Shown piece by piece: positions 25,696-35,388 of a DNA stretch of 64,000 nucleotides. Within the stretch, counting starts at the first letter, position 1, and each line of letters starts with the position of its first letter. Location of the stretch: NCBI GenBank assembly GCA_964389375.1, contig CAYMDP010000007.1, forward strand, positions 1-64,000, written 5' to 3'. The notes beneath the pieces were generated by a model. That model ran no database searches and had not been told where the DNA came from. It was given only the letters and a program-made list of their open reading frames with translations. Origin of the DNA: CAYMDP01 sp964389375 (lineage in GTDB: Bacteria; Bdellovibrionota; Bdellovibrionia; Bdellovibrionales; UBA1609). The translations under genes were made by a program, and so were the position numbers.

Positions 25696-26580
25696 ATGTT
25701 CAGCTGGATTAAAGATCTTCTTCCGGAGAATTCAAAGGCAACAATCTTGCGCATCTACTTTGGATCCGCTTTGGATTTTACTTTTTTGGACTTTGATTTA
25801 TATCAAAATGATTTTGTCCAAAGATGGAAAAACGATCTCAGTCGTTGTTTAAGACAAAAGAAGCAGATACGAGATGGCGGCTTTTTTTACGGAAGCTCAC
25901 TATATAGTTCCGAAGAATTAATAAAAATTATGACAAGTTCAATTGAGTGTGTACATCGCAGAACAGACGAAAGAATCAAAGGTGCGTCATTTGAAGATAT
26001 CGATCAGAATTTTTTGAATGCTCTCCACAAAGAATTTGAAAGAGTGAGTGCCATAAAAAAGTACTGGCCCGGTGGAGATTATGACGATGTGGACAAGGCC
26101 CTCATTGATTTAAACGCAGCTATCCATCAGTATGAAGTCCTGATTCAAAATAAAGACACTGCCCCGAGCCCCTATTTTTCTTTTGATGTTAATTTTTCGA
26201 ACACTCGAAAACGTAAATTATTGGATGATGATTTTAAGTATTTCACTCCAGATGTGAAGTTTGGCGAAGTATATCTCGATTACGCAACCGTGGGTGTTCC
26301 GGTGCTAAATGCCTATCTCACCAGGGAAGTTCAATTTCCTGTTCCTCAACGGGAATTTAAACCAGATTTTCGGGTTTCTTTTGATTATAGTCGGACTTTT
26401 GATGAAATTCCTGAGTTGAGGAAATGGGTTCGAGAAAAATATAATTGGGACCCAGATCACCCGAAGCTGGCGGTAGGGGCGATTCCCTTGGGGTTATTGA
26501 CCAGATCAGATCTTTCTGTTGAAGACGCCTTTAGCTTGGTCAGTTCATATCGTAATATTCTGAGAGTCGAGCTTCATTGA
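25696..26580 (+). CDS. Uncharacterised protein
   Basis: No family recognised. 294 residues, no signal peptide or membrane span. The N-terminal half is rich in charged and aromatic residues; the C-terminal half (VGVPVLNAYL, FDEIPELRKWVREKYNWDP) looks folded and could be mixed alpha/beta. There is no SD within 15 bases of the ATG, and a promoter-like sequence ends almost on the start codon, so the mRNA may be leaderless. It converges on and overlaps the 3' end of the minus-strand dioxygenase-like gene by 36 bp. Confidence 0.6.
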   Translation: MFSWIKDLLPENSKATILRIYFGSALDFTFLDFDLYQNDFVQRWKNDLSRCLRQKKQIRDGGFFYGSSLYSSEELIKIMTSSIECVHRRTDERIKGASFEDIDQNFLNALHKEFERVSAIKKYWPGGDYDDVDKALIDLNAAIHQYEVLIQNKDTAPSPYFSFDVNFSNTRKRKLLDDDFKYFTPDVKFGEVYLDYATVGVPVLNAYLTREVQFPVPQREFKPDFRVSFDYSRTFDEIPELRKWVREKYNWDPDHPKLAVGAIPLGLLTRSDLSVEDAFSLVSSYRNILRVELH

Positions 26581-28791
26581 TTTTTCCTGACTATATATTT
26601 CTTCGTATTTTGACCAGTCCAAGGCGCCCTGATTGCAGCCACTGGTGACAAGGCCTCGAATTTCGTTCTGAGAATTGCCCAAAACAAGCTCAAAATAGTG
26701 TTTATGTACCCACACTTTACAGTTTAGTGCTCGGCCCAAACTCTGACCAAACTTCAGGTACTCTTGCTTCAGTCGAATCGGAGATTTGATATAGTATAAA
26801 GTGTTGTTAAACCAAGCGTTCGAGTGCCAAAAGATAAAGGATTCGTTTTTATCTAAGGATTGGGTGAACATATCGGGCTCAGAAACAAAATCAGCAGTTT
26901 TGAAGTGAGCCAAAGATATTTTTTTAAGGGTCTTAATGAATAGCTCCTGTTGTCCATTAAATGCCTCATCAACAACTGACTTAAGGTGCGAGCTAATTTC
27001 ATCCTCACTCAGTTGCCGATAGGTTTTTTCTTTTTTTGTTCTTGCGCCGATAAAATATTTTAACTTTTCGAACGAATCTATTTGGCCGAGGTCACTTATG
27101 AAATCAAGTGTTCGATTACTGTAATCGAGGAAAACAATCTTTTGCGGAGTCCGATCTTTCCAGTACTGCTCTAAAATTGCCGAAGGTTTAAAGCCAGCAG
27201 CGACAGAGTACAAGCAACTCGGTTTAAAGTTCTCAATAGAGACAAGATTTAATGGCTCATTGTTGAAATAATATACTTTGTCCTTAGCAAGGTTGAAAAG
27301 ATTCTGAATTTTTTTTCGGACGTCCTTAAGCTCTGGGGAGTTTTTTTTCTGAGGATAGGAGTAATGTTTTGTACTTCGTAGATCCTCATTGAGAGCAAGA
27401 ACTCGAAAGCCATCTTTTAGAGACTTTGAAATTAGATCGGTTCCCCAGCCAGGCTTTCCAAGAATCGAATCATCCTCAGGGACGCCCTCAATCCAATGGG
27501 GTGTGTAGTTGTCATGAAAGTTTTCTTTGCTGCGTCGATAGCCCCTAAAATTATAAAATGAGCTTGGGATTTGGAATTGGCCGAGCTTGGGTCCAATATC
27601 CTGTGTAAGATCTAAAATTGTCATTTGCTCATGAAGCTCAGGAAGCTGATTTTTGAAATCTAGAATATGACCCGCAAGAAAACTGTTCACAGATCGCATC
27701 GTCGAAATCATGCGGAGTGTTTCGTAAGTGAAAGTATAAGTGTCTGGTATGAAGGTCCCTGATGCTAAAATAACTTGGGCTTTTTTTGGCAAGCTCTGGC
27801 TAAGAAAGGCATCTAATTTAGATTTGGATAAAATCTGACAATGTAGGGGAAAAGTTCCGGCCAAAGTCATATTCTGGAGTTCTACAGCATTTGTGCTATC
27901 TACAAAGTGATCCGGCTCTAAAATCAACAGGTCGAATTCTCTCGCCATAATTTCTCGGTCCATGCCCTGGGTCTTCCAGAAGTCGATAAACTGGGAAGAA
28001 TTCTTTGCGGGGATTTGCTGTTGAGCTCGCTTAAGGATTACCTCTTGAGTTAACTCTTTAAAGTTGTGGACCTTATTTTGGTTTCTGGCAAACCTTACAA
28101 GCTCCTCTTCTTGAAATCGAATCGGCCCATCTATAATGATGTGTATACGGGGTTCTGAGCTGTTGTTTTCCACGTAGTGAAATTTTCCAACATTAATAAT
28201 CATCGCGGAGCCCGAGGTGAAAGGGATCTCTTGGGTCCAAGGGGTGTGGCGTCCGGACTGATCTGTCTCTATAAAGAACTCGCAGCCGACCGGATTGTTT
28301 AAAGCGATATTAATTCCTATTGCGAGTTCTCCGTCCGCCTGGTCTCGGTGGACATGAATTCTTGCTCCAGGTTCAAGCAACATAAAACGAATTCGACCAC
28401 ATTGTTCAAGGTCCGTAAAAGACTTCAAAAACTCCATGGTCTTTGGACAGCTGTCTGCAATTGGTGTTTGCATAAATACGGGGCGTTTAACTCGATAGTC
28501 GGTATGGTAGAGCGTCTTCTTTGGATCTCCTTCAAGACCTCTTAAGCAGAGGCTTTTCCATTGGGGCTCGAGGTTTTTAGTTTTCCGGTAGTTTCTGTGG
28601 GGAACGAACTCGTCCATCAAGGCCAGAGCTTCATTAAAGCAGGACCCGTAGTCGAATGAAACCGGTATTTCAAGATAAGGGCAAAGCTCCAAATGCCAAC
28701 GCATTTCTGTGAAGTAGGGAGAAGTGGCCTGAGGGGATTTAGTCGACTGGAGCATGCCCGAAAAACTATCAATAATTTCCAGGCCTCGCAA
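26545..28791 (-). CDS. Large protein with N-terminal AspH-like 2-oxoglutarate dioxygenase domain
   Basis: Residues about 90-225 match the aspartyl/asparaginyl beta-hydroxylase fold. H148-x-D150 (HVHRD) and H205 (KFHYVEN) would bind iron, and R215 (EPRIHIII) 2-oxoglutarate. The remaining 500 residues are unrecognised: a segment with AGHILDFKNQLPELHEQ and GWGTDLISKSL near the middle, and a C-terminal segment with KIVFLDYSNRTLDF that resembles a Rossmann-like strand. No signal peptide. It is last in a minus-strand run after recQ, 63 bp downstream. Its role is unknown; modification of a peptide or sugar substrate is a guess. Confidence 0.65.
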   Translation of the reverse strand: MRGLEIIDSFSGMLQSTKSPQATSPYFTEMRWHLELCPYLEIPVSFDYGSCFNEALALMDEFVPHRNYRKTKNLEPQWKSLCLRGLEGDPKKTLYHTDYRVKRPVFMQTPIADSCPKTMEFLKSFTDLEQCGRIRFMLLEPGARIHVHRDQADGELAIGINIALNNPVGCEFFIETDQSGRHTPWTQEIPFTSGSAMIINVGKFHYVENNSSEPRIHIIIDGPIRFQEEELVRFARNQNKVHNFKELTQEVILKRAQQQIPAKNSSQFIDFWKTQGMDREIMAREFDLLILEPDHFVDSTNAVELQNMTLAGTFPLHCQILSKSKLDAFLSQSLPKKAQVILASGTFIPDTYTFTYETLRMISTMRSVNSFLAGHILDFKNQLPELHEQMTILDLTQDIGPKLGQFQIPSSFYNFRGYRRSKENFHDNYTPHWIEGVPEDDSILGKPGWGTDLISKSLKDGFRVLALNEDLRSTKHYSYPQKKNSPELKDVRKKIQNLFNLAKDKVYYFNNEPLNLVSIENFKPSCLYSVAAGFKPSAILEQYWKDRTPQKIVFLDYSNRTLDFISDLGQIDSFEKLKYFIGARTKKEKTYRQLSEDEISSHLKSVVDEAFNGQQELFIKTLKKISLAHFKTADFVSEPDMFTQSLDKNESFIFWHSNAWFNNTLYYIKSPIRLKQEYLKFGQSLGRALNCKVWVHKHYFELVLGNSQNEIRGLVTSGCNQGALDWSKYEEIYSQEKSMKLDSQNITI

Positions 28792-28854
28792 TTAAAATGC
28801 TAGGACAAGGCAATGGACTCATCGGGCCAAAGGTCTGAATTTTTCCTTAAAGAA

Positions 28855-30405
28855 TCAAGAAATGCCAAGTTTCTCGAGAAGGATTTTTCCGAAGAGGGCG
28901 ATCTTCTTTTCTCCAAGTCCATAAACTCTTTCGAGCTCACTTTCAGATTTTGGGTTTTTATTCGCAATATCGCGCAGAGTTTTGTCGCTGAATACCATAA
29001 AGGCTGGGATATCTTTTTCTTTCGCATATTCTCTGCGCCACTCGCGAATGGCGTCCAGCATCCACTCTTGCTCTTTGGGAACAGCTCCAACCTCTGTTTT
29101 AGATTTTTTAGTAGATTTTGTTTTTAGGATTTTGCGTCCGGCCCGTGGGACAGAAAAGATTTCCTCGGGAATTTTACGAGGAGAATCTGGAGCGCAGGTG
29201 TCACAGTGGCCGCAATTTTTAATGCGCTTTTGATCCTTAAAATAGGTCAAGATATCCGCATGCCGACATTCCGAGCCTTCGGCATAAAAGGACATCGCTT
29301 TTAAAGCCGACCAGCGTTGATTTTTGATTCTTTGGTCAGCTTCGCTTTGAGTTATAAAGTAAGAATGAAGGCCTTTATCTTTTTTAGAATAAACCAAAAG
29401 GCAGGTTGCAGGTTTTCCGTCGCGTCCAGCGCGTCCGACTTCTTGGTAGTAGGATTCAATATTGCCTGGCATTTGGGTGTGCACCACAAGCCGTACATCC
29501 GGGCAATCGACTCCCATTCCAAAGGCGTTTGTAGCGGCTAGGATTCGCACGTCACCGCGGTGATAGCTTTGCTCCATTTGCGTTCGGTCTTCGCTAGAAA
29601 GGCCTGCGTGATAAAAGGCCACAGACTCACCGCGGGCGGCAAGGATCGAGGCCCATTCTTCAGTCATTTTTCGGGTGCCACAGTACAAAATGACTTTTCC
29701 CTCTGGCGTTTGCTTTAAAGCACTTAAAACGAAATTTATCTTCTCGTTTTCATCTGCGCAAAATTCGACCTGATAATACAAATTCGGGCGATAAAATCCG
29801 TAAACATGTTGGTCTGGATCCCTGAGGCCCAACTGTTTGATGATGTCGCGCTTAACGAGGGGAGTGGCTGTCGCAGTCAGACCTATCAATGGGACTTCGG
29901 GCTTTATTTTTCTTAAAAGCGAAAGTTGCGAATACTCGGGTCGAAAATCATGACCCCATTGAGAAACACAATGGGCTTCATCGACCGCAAACAGATTAAT
30001 GTTCTTCTGATGATGAAGCCAGGGAGCAAACCCGGGCTTTTGAATTCGTTCGGGAGACAGATAAAGCAAATAGTTTTCTTGGTCCTTCATCTGTTGAAAA
30101 ACTGATTTGTGTTCATTTAGGCTTAGACCTGAGTGAATACAACCGGCATGAAGGCCCAACTTTCTTAAGGCCTGGACTTGATCATTCATGAGGGCGATTA
30201 AAGGAGAGACAACAATAGTGATGCCGGGACTAGCGACCGCTGGAAGTTGATAACAAAGAGATTTACCGCCCCCTGTTGGCATGACGGCCAGAACATCTTT
30301 TTTTGCCAGGACGGACTCAATAATTGCCTTTTGTCCCAAGCGAAAACTAGACAGGTGAAATCGATCTTTTAATAGCCGAGAAAGAAGCTCCTGGTTTTCG
30401 TTCAT
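28855..30405 (-). CDS. recQ: ATP-dependent DNA helicase RecQ, short form
   Basis: 3'-5' SF2 helicase for recombination and repair. Motif I is MPTGGGKSLCYQLPA near residue 40, motif II DEAHCVSQWGHDFRP, motif V-VI QEVGRAGRDG. The zinc-binding cysteines (CRHADIL, CGHCDTC) follow, then a charged linker and an HRDC-like C-terminus (ending GLGEKKIALFGKILLEKLGIS). At 516 residues it lacks room for the winged-helix domain between zinc and HRDC parts. It overlaps the recN stop by one base (TAATG). Confidence 0.93.
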   Translation of the reverse strand: MNENQELLSRLLKDRFHLSSFRLGQKAIIESVLAKKDVLAVMPTGGGKSLCYQLPAVASPGITIVVSPLIALMNDQVQALRKLGLHAGCIHSGLSLNEHKSVFQQMKDQENYLLYLSPERIQKPGFAPWLHHQKNINLFAVDEAHCVSQWGHDFRPEYSQLSLLRKIKPEVPLIGLTATATPLVKRDIIKQLGLRDPDQHVYGFYRPNLYYQVEFCADENEKINFVLSALKQTPEGKVILYCGTRKMTEEWASILAARGESVAFYHAGLSSEDRTQMEQSYHRGDVRILAATNAFGMGVDCPDVRLVVHTQMPGNIESYYQEVGRAGRDGKPATCLLVYSKKDKGLHSYFITQSEADQRIKNQRWSALKAMSFYAEGSECRHADILTYFKDQKRIKNCGHCDTCAPDSPRKIPEEIFSVPRAGRKILKTKSTKKSKTEVGAVPKEQEWMLDAIREWRREYAKEKDIPAFMVFSDKTLRDIANKNPKSESELERVYGLGEKKIALFGKILLEKLGIS

Positions 30406-32105
30406 TAGTTCGTTGTCGACTCTGAAAGTAATTGTTTAGCGTGATCTAAAGAGGTCTTGGATATTTTTTCCCCGGAAATCAGGCGCGCAATTTCTTTGAC
30501 CCGATCTGCAGACTTCAGTGGTGCGACGTTCATTTGAACCCCATTTTTACTCGGAGATTTTTCAATTAAAAAATGGTGATCGGCAAATGCAGCAACTTGT
30601 GGAAGATGAGTGACACAAATGACTTGTTGGCCCTCAGAGATAGATCTTAACTTTCGTCCGACCTTTTCGGCAGTTAGTCCGCTGACACCCGTATCCACCT
30701 CGTCAAAAAGATAAGTTCGAGGCTGGTTAGAATGACCGACGACGCGCTTTAATGAAAGCAAGATACGGCTTAATTCTCCGCCACTGGCGACCTTTGCCAA
30801 GGATCTGGCCTCATCTTTTTTAGAGGCCTGAATCATAAACTCAACTTCGCTAAGGCCTGTCGAGTTCCACTGATCCATCTGATCTGCGCGCACCACAAAG
30901 GTCACGCCTTTCATGTTTAAATCCAGCAGCTCTTCGTTGACGCCTTTTTCTAAAAGCTTTGCGCCATTTTTTCGACGTTTATGCAGGTCCTCACCCAAAT
31001 TCTGAAGCTGCAAGTGGATTTTCTCTTTTTCAGCTTGAAGACTGACAAGCTGGCTGTCGGCGAGTTCAAGGCTCTCGATCTCGCTTTCGATCTCACGCAA
31101 GCTTTTCAGAATATCATCGGCGTCTCCACCAAACTTTTTTTGCAGTCGTCTTAGTGTCGACATTCGGGCCTCGACCTCTTCAAGCTCTTTGGGGTCTGCA
31201 TCTAGATTTTTTTCATAAGAGCGAAGCTCATAGACGCTGTCCTCAAGAAGACTTTTGGCTTGAGTCAGGTTTTCAGTCCATTTCGAAAGGCTTGGGTCCA
31301 AGTGGGTCAGCTCACTCGCACGCTGAAGGATCTGGTGGAGACGAACCAAAATCGAATCGTCTTCACTATAAATCATTCCTTCTGCAAGCTGGGCGAATTC
31401 GGTGAGGCGGGCGGAGTGTTTAATTCGATGGTATTTTTCTTCTAAGACCTTCTCTTCACCAACTTGTAAGTCCAGTCCGGTGATCTCGTCTCGCTGATAC
31501 TTTAAGAAATCAAGACGCTGATCACGACTTCGAGCGGCCTCCTGAATTTTTTCGATTTCAGTTTCAATCTCACTTAAGCGATGAAAGCCCTTTTCAAACT
31601 CAAGCCGAAGTGTCCAGCACCCCGAGTACTGATCTAAGACCTCAAGGTGATATGTCTTTGACTGAAGATTGCGGTTTTCATGCTGACCAGTCATCTCAAT
31701 CAAAGGGGCCGTATGTCCGGTGACCGTAATCAAGGGGCAGACAACATCGCGCAAGTTTGTGAGGGCCGAAAGCCTTCCATTGATATAGATTTTGCTTTTT
31801 CCTTGGCTAGAAACGACGCGGCGGACGATTAGGGAGTCGTCTTCAATTTCGATCCCCATTTCTTCAAGGCTTTTTTGAATGTCTTTTCTAGAAGTCAGGT
31901 CAAAGCAGCCTTCGATGACTGCCGAGTCCGCTCCTGAGCGAACGGTGTCGGCTAAGGCTTTTTCGCCCATCAACAAGGCTAAGCTTTTTAGAATGATTGA
32001 TTTTCCTGCTCCAGTTTCTCCGCTTAAAATATTTAAGCCGGATTTAAACGAAAGGCTGAGTGATTCGATAATCGCAAAATTTTTGACCTTGAGTTCGACC
32101 AACAT
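30405..32105 (-). CDS. recN: DNA repair protein RecN
   Basis: SMC-like ATPase for double-strand-break repair. It begins MLVELKVKNFAIIESL, has Walker A SGETGAGKS near residue 36, long coiled-coil segments in the middle, and the C-terminal ABC signature SGGELSRILLSLK with Walker B TYLFDEVDTG. 566 residues from this start. An in-frame ATG at 32186 would add 27 residues and overlap nadK, but the family N-terminus and a GGGGGA element favour 32105. It is followed by recQ without a gap. Confidence 0.94.
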   Translation of the reverse strand: MLVELKVKNFAIIESLSLSFKSGLNILSGETGAGKSIILKSLALLMGEKALADTVRSGADSAVIEGCFDLTSRKDIQKSLEEMGIEIEDDSLIVRRVVSSQGKSKIYINGRLSALTNLRDVVCPLITVTGHTAPLIEMTGQHENRNLQSKTYHLEVLDQYSGCWTLRLEFEKGFHRLSEIETEIEKIQEAARSRDQRLDFLKYQRDEITGLDLQVGEEKVLEEKYHRIKHSARLTEFAQLAEGMIYSEDDSILVRLHQILQRASELTHLDPSLSKWTENLTQAKSLLEDSVYELRSYEKNLDADPKELEEVEARMSTLRRLQKKFGGDADDILKSLREIESEIESLELADSQLVSLQAEKEKIHLQLQNLGEDLHKRRKNGAKLLEKGVNEELLDLNMKGVTFVVRADQMDQWNSTGLSEVEFMIQASKKDEARSLAKVASGGELSRILLSLKRVVGHSNQPRTYLFDEVDTGVSGLTAEKVGRKLRSISEGQQVICVTHLPQVAAFADHHFLIEKSPSKNGVQMNVAPLKSADRVKEIARLISGEKISKTSLDHAKQLLSESTTN

Positions 32106-32169
32106 CCCTAGAATCCCCCTATTGAAATAATCCCCAAAAAAACCGCGGCCAGAATTCTCGGAGAATACA

Positions 32170-33075
32170 TTAGTTTCGGGCTCCAAATTTCAATTTTTCG
32201 CGCAAAAGATCAAAATAGTTATGAGTCGGATGGCGCAAAATAAAATGATCACAAGGGTGCCGCTCAATGAGGATTTCGTCTCGGTCAGAAATCTCGTCGA
32301 TCTTTTTTCCGTCGACGGTTAAAAATGCGCGCTGCTGACCTTCCCTTAAGCGAAAGACAATTTTTTTATGATCTGGAAGAATCAAAGGGCGATTGGTTAG
32401 GCTATGAGGGCAAATCGGGGTGACCACCAAAGAGTTCACCTCTGGGTGAAGAATAGGGCCTCCTGCAGCCAAGTTGTAAGCCGTTGAACCCGTCGGAGAA
32501 GCAATAATAATTCCATCCGCTTTCACCGAACTAATTAGATAAGAATCGATGCTGACATCGACATAGATTAAATGAGGGTGAGGCCCACGCTCTAAAACAA
32601 GATCATTCAATGCAGAGAGTTCTTTAATGACCTTGTTGCGTCGGCGCAATTTCACTTTCAAAACAGATCTTCGTCTTAACTCCATTTGTCCGTCGAGCAC
32701 GAGCTGAAGAGTCGCGTACATGTCTTCCACTCGAACGGCTGTTAAAAATCCCAGAGATCCTAAATTGACGCCGATAATGGGAATATGTTTTCCCTCAAGA
32801 AGGCGAACGGCTTGAAGGTAGGTTCCGTCCCCACCAAGAACGACAACTAAGTCGATTCGAGCCATCGATTTAAGGGGCGGAATTTTCTTCTTCTGAACTC
32901 GAATACTTTGTTTGGGGTGGGAAAAAGTCTTAATCTTTAACTCAGAAAACCACATGCTAAGCTCTGTGGCCATCTGCTCCGCTTCCGTCGTGCCCTCGCG
33001 ATAGACGATGAGGACGTTTTTGACCTTATCTTTAAATAATCTATAAGCTTTCTTCACGGCTTCAAGGACTCCCAA
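32170..33075 (-). CDS. nadK: NAD kinase
   Basis: Phosphorylates NAD to NADP. The family motif GGDGT (LVVVLGGDGTYLQAVR) is near residue 80, with GSLGFLTAV and the NAD-binding segment SPTGSTAYNLAAGGPI later. 301 residues, cytoplasmic. It sits between the M3 peptidase and recN on the same strand; nadK next to recN is a common pairing in bacteria. Confidence 0.94.
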   Translation of the reverse strand: MGVLEAVKKAYRLFKDKVKNVLIVYREGTTEAEQMATELSMWFSELKIKTFSHPKQSIRVQKKKIPPLKSMARIDLVVVLGGDGTYLQAVRLLEGKHIPIIGVNLGSLGFLTAVRVEDMYATLQLVLDGQMELRRRSVLKVKLRRRNKVIKELSALNDLVLERGPHPHLIYVDVSIDSYLISSVKADGIIIASPTGSTAYNLAAGGPILHPEVNSLVVTPICPHSLTNRPLILPDHKKIVFRLREGQQRAFLTVDGKKIDEISDRDEILIERHPCDHFILRHPTHNYFDLLREKLKFGARN

Positions 33076-33116
33076 GACTCACAGGTTGCACTTTCGAACT
33101 TGATCACAAGCTTTGA

Positions 33117-35174
33117 CTACTCCGCCAGTCCGTCCCGACGAAGCAAAGCTTTCGGGTCAGGTTCTCTGCCACGAAAACGTTTGTAAAGCTCCATTGGGTG
33201 CTCGGTTCCGCCCCGTGATAAGATATGCTCTTTAAACTTTCCGGCGACTTCGGCATCGAACAAACCACGCTCTTTAAAATATTCGAAAGCATCCGCATCC
33301 AGAACTTCAGCCCACTTGTAAGAGTAGTATCCGGCCGAGTAGCCGCCCGCGAAGATATGCGAAAAGCTACATGAAACATTCGTGCCCTGGACGGGGGGAA
33401 TTAAAGTCGAGTTTTTAAGAGTCTCGAGTTCGAACTCCGGAACTGAGCGGATCTGAGAAGGTTCAACCGTGTGCCAGGCCAAATCAAGAGTCGAGAGGTT
33501 TGACTGGCGTAGGCCATACCAGCCCGACAAAAATTTTGAAGTCTCTTTGATCTTTTGAACGAGCGCATCTGGAATCGGCTCTTGCCTGAGGTAATGTTTC
33601 GCAAAGATCCGCAGACTTTCAGTCTCTTGAGTCCAATTCTCGAAAACCTGAGAGGGCAGCTCTACAAAGTCCCAGTACACATTCGTGCCCGAAAGAGAGC
33701 GATAGGTGCACTTCGAAAGCAGGCTATGAAGTGCGTGACCAAGTTCGTGAAACAAAGTTCGGACTTCATCAAAAGTTAACAAAGAGGGTTTGCTGGCGGT
33801 GGGTTTAGTAAAGTTACACACCACACTGACATGAGGTCTTGTGACTTTCCCCTGATACAGGCCTTGTTCGAGATAATTAGTCATCCATGCGCCTGATCGT
33901 TTTCCGGCGCGCGGGAAAAAATCCGCGTAAAGAAGACCTACGAAATCCTTGTCATTATTTTCCCAAACTTCAAACACACGGACATCGGGATGATAAACCG
34001 GGTACTCAGAGCTGGCCTTAAAATTTAGACCGTAAAGTTTACGGGCGTGCTCAAAGGCGCCGGCTTCCACATTTTCGAGTTTAAAGTAAGGACGAAGCTC
34101 TTCTTCATCGAAATTAAATTTCTCTTTCTTTAAGGCTTCAATCAGAAAGCCGACATCCCAAGGTTGAATCGGGCTTGGGAAGGATTTTGATTTTGCGAAA
34201 GTCTCGAGCATTTTCAAGTCTTTTTCTGCAGCCAGCTTATAAGACTTTAAAAGCGGTTCTAAAAAGGACCGTACTCGCTCGGGGCTTTCGGCCATGCGGC
34301 GCTCAAGTACAAATTCAGCGTGATTCTTAAAACCTAAAAGCTGAGCCCGCTCGTGACGAAGTCGAATTAGCTCCAGAATATTTTTTTGATTGTCACTGGC
34401 GGTATTAAAGGCGCGGCTGTTGTAAGCGCGATGAAGTTTTTCTCGGCCTTCGCGGTTTTCGCAATACTGAAGGTAGGGCAGTAAGGACGGAGCTTGCAGG
34501 GTAAAAAGCCACTGGCCTTTTTTGCCTTTTTCTTCAGCTGCGAGCGCTGCAGCCTCAAGAGCAGACTCCGGTAAGCCTTTAAGTCGATTCAAGTCGGTTT
34601 CCCAAAACTCGAAACTGTTTGTGTCTTTTAAAACATTGTCAGAAAACTCAGGCCCAAGTTTTGATAAGGTCTCGTCAATTTCGCGCAAACGATTTTTTTG
34701 TGTCTCAGAAAGTAAAGCCCCGTTACGAACAAATTCTTTATAAGATTTGTCTAAAAGTTCGCTCTGCTCCGTATTTAAACCCAACTGGGTTCTATTTTCG
34801 AAAAGTGTTTTAACTCGAGCGAAGATTTTAGAATCTAGGCTAATATCACTCGAAAAATTGGAAAGCCTTGGCCCCATTTCTTTTGCAAGTGCCTGGAGGC
34901 TTTCGTTGGTCTCTGCACTGAGCAAGTTATAAAACACACCAGATATCAGCTCAATTTTTTCGGACAAGGTTTCAAGGGCCAAAAGCGTATTCTCGAAGGT
35001 CGGAGGTGCGGATTGAGATTTTATCTGTTCAAATTTAAGCTTGGCTTCTTGAATCGCCTGATCAATCGCCGGGAGAAAATGTTCGGGCCGAATGTCAGGA
35101 AAAGAGATGGCTTTATGTTTATTTGGGGAAGCAAGCAGGAGCGGATTCTGGGATAATACATTGGTGTTTGTCAT
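33117..35174 (-). CDS. M3-family zinc oligopeptidase (oligopeptidase A-like)
   Basis: Cytoplasmic peptide-degrading metalloprotease of the M3 family. The zinc motif H-E-L-G-H lies in RTLFHELGHALHSLL, with the downstream glutamate region WDFVELPSQVFENW supplying the third ligand. Length 685 matches OpdA/PrlC. No signal peptide. There is no clear SD before the ATG at 35174; a possible small membrane protein gene overlaps its start and could couple translation. Confidence 0.92.
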   Translation of the reverse strand: MTNTNVLSQNPLLLASPNKHKAISFPDIRPEHFLPAIDQAIQEAKLKFEQIKSQSAPPTFENTLLALETLSEKIELISGVFYNLLSAETNESLQALAKEMGPRLSNFSSDISLDSKIFARVKTLFENRTQLGLNTEQSELLDKSYKEFVRNGALLSETQKNRLREIDETLSKLGPEFSDNVLKDTNSFEFWETDLNRLKGLPESALEAAALAAEEKGKKGQWLFTLQAPSLLPYLQYCENREGREKLHRAYNSRAFNTASDNQKNILELIRLRHERAQLLGFKNHAEFVLERRMAESPERVRSFLEPLLKSYKLAAEKDLKMLETFAKSKSFPSPIQPWDVGFLIEALKKEKFNFDEEELRPYFKLENVEAGAFEHARKLYGLNFKASSEYPVYHPDVRVFEVWENNDKDFVGLLYADFFPRAGKRSGAWMTNYLEQGLYQGKVTRPHVSVVCNFTKPTASKPSLLTFDEVRTLFHELGHALHSLLSKCTYRSLSGTNVYWDFVELPSQVFENWTQETESLRIFAKHYLRQEPIPDALVQKIKETSKFLSGWYGLRQSNLSTLDLAWHTVEPSQIRSVPEFELETLKNSTLIPPVQGTNVSCSFSHIFAGGYSAGYYSYKWAEVLDADAFEYFKERGLFDAEVAGKFKEHILSRGGTEHPMELYKRFRGREPDPKALLRRDGLAE

Positions 35175-35352
35175 GTTCTGTGGATATCACATTCAACTCG
35201 CTTTGTGGAAACATTTTGCGGGCCTTTAGCCCCAAGTGAGGGAACTGTAAAAACAGTAAAATCCAACAGATGACAAGGATGGTCAAAAAGCCCATCAGTC
35301 CTACGAGGACCCGGGCTTTTTGGGGATGAAATGCGATGAAAATTTTAAACAT
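35119..35352 (-). CDS. Possible small membrane protein
   Basis: Weakly supported 77-residue reading frame with one long hydrophobic stretch (about residues 16-40) flanked by basic residues on the N-terminal side. It overlaps the M3 peptidase start by 56 bp. The ribosome site is unclear. It fills the gap between the lipoprotein and the peptidase, the main reason to list it. The reading frame could be chance. Confidence 0.35.
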   Translation of the reverse strand: MFKIFIAFHPQKARVLVGLMGFLTILVICWILLFLQFPHLGLKARKMFPQSELNVISTEHDKHQCIIPESAPACFPK

Positions 35353-35388
35353 CTGTTGACTGCCTCAGTTTGATTTCTAGAGAAAACT

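Noticed and set aside
28800..29127. Reading frames of about 100 residues overlapping the recQ 3' end
   Set aside because: They are out-of-frame shadows of recQ, whose own frame has clear domain motifs.
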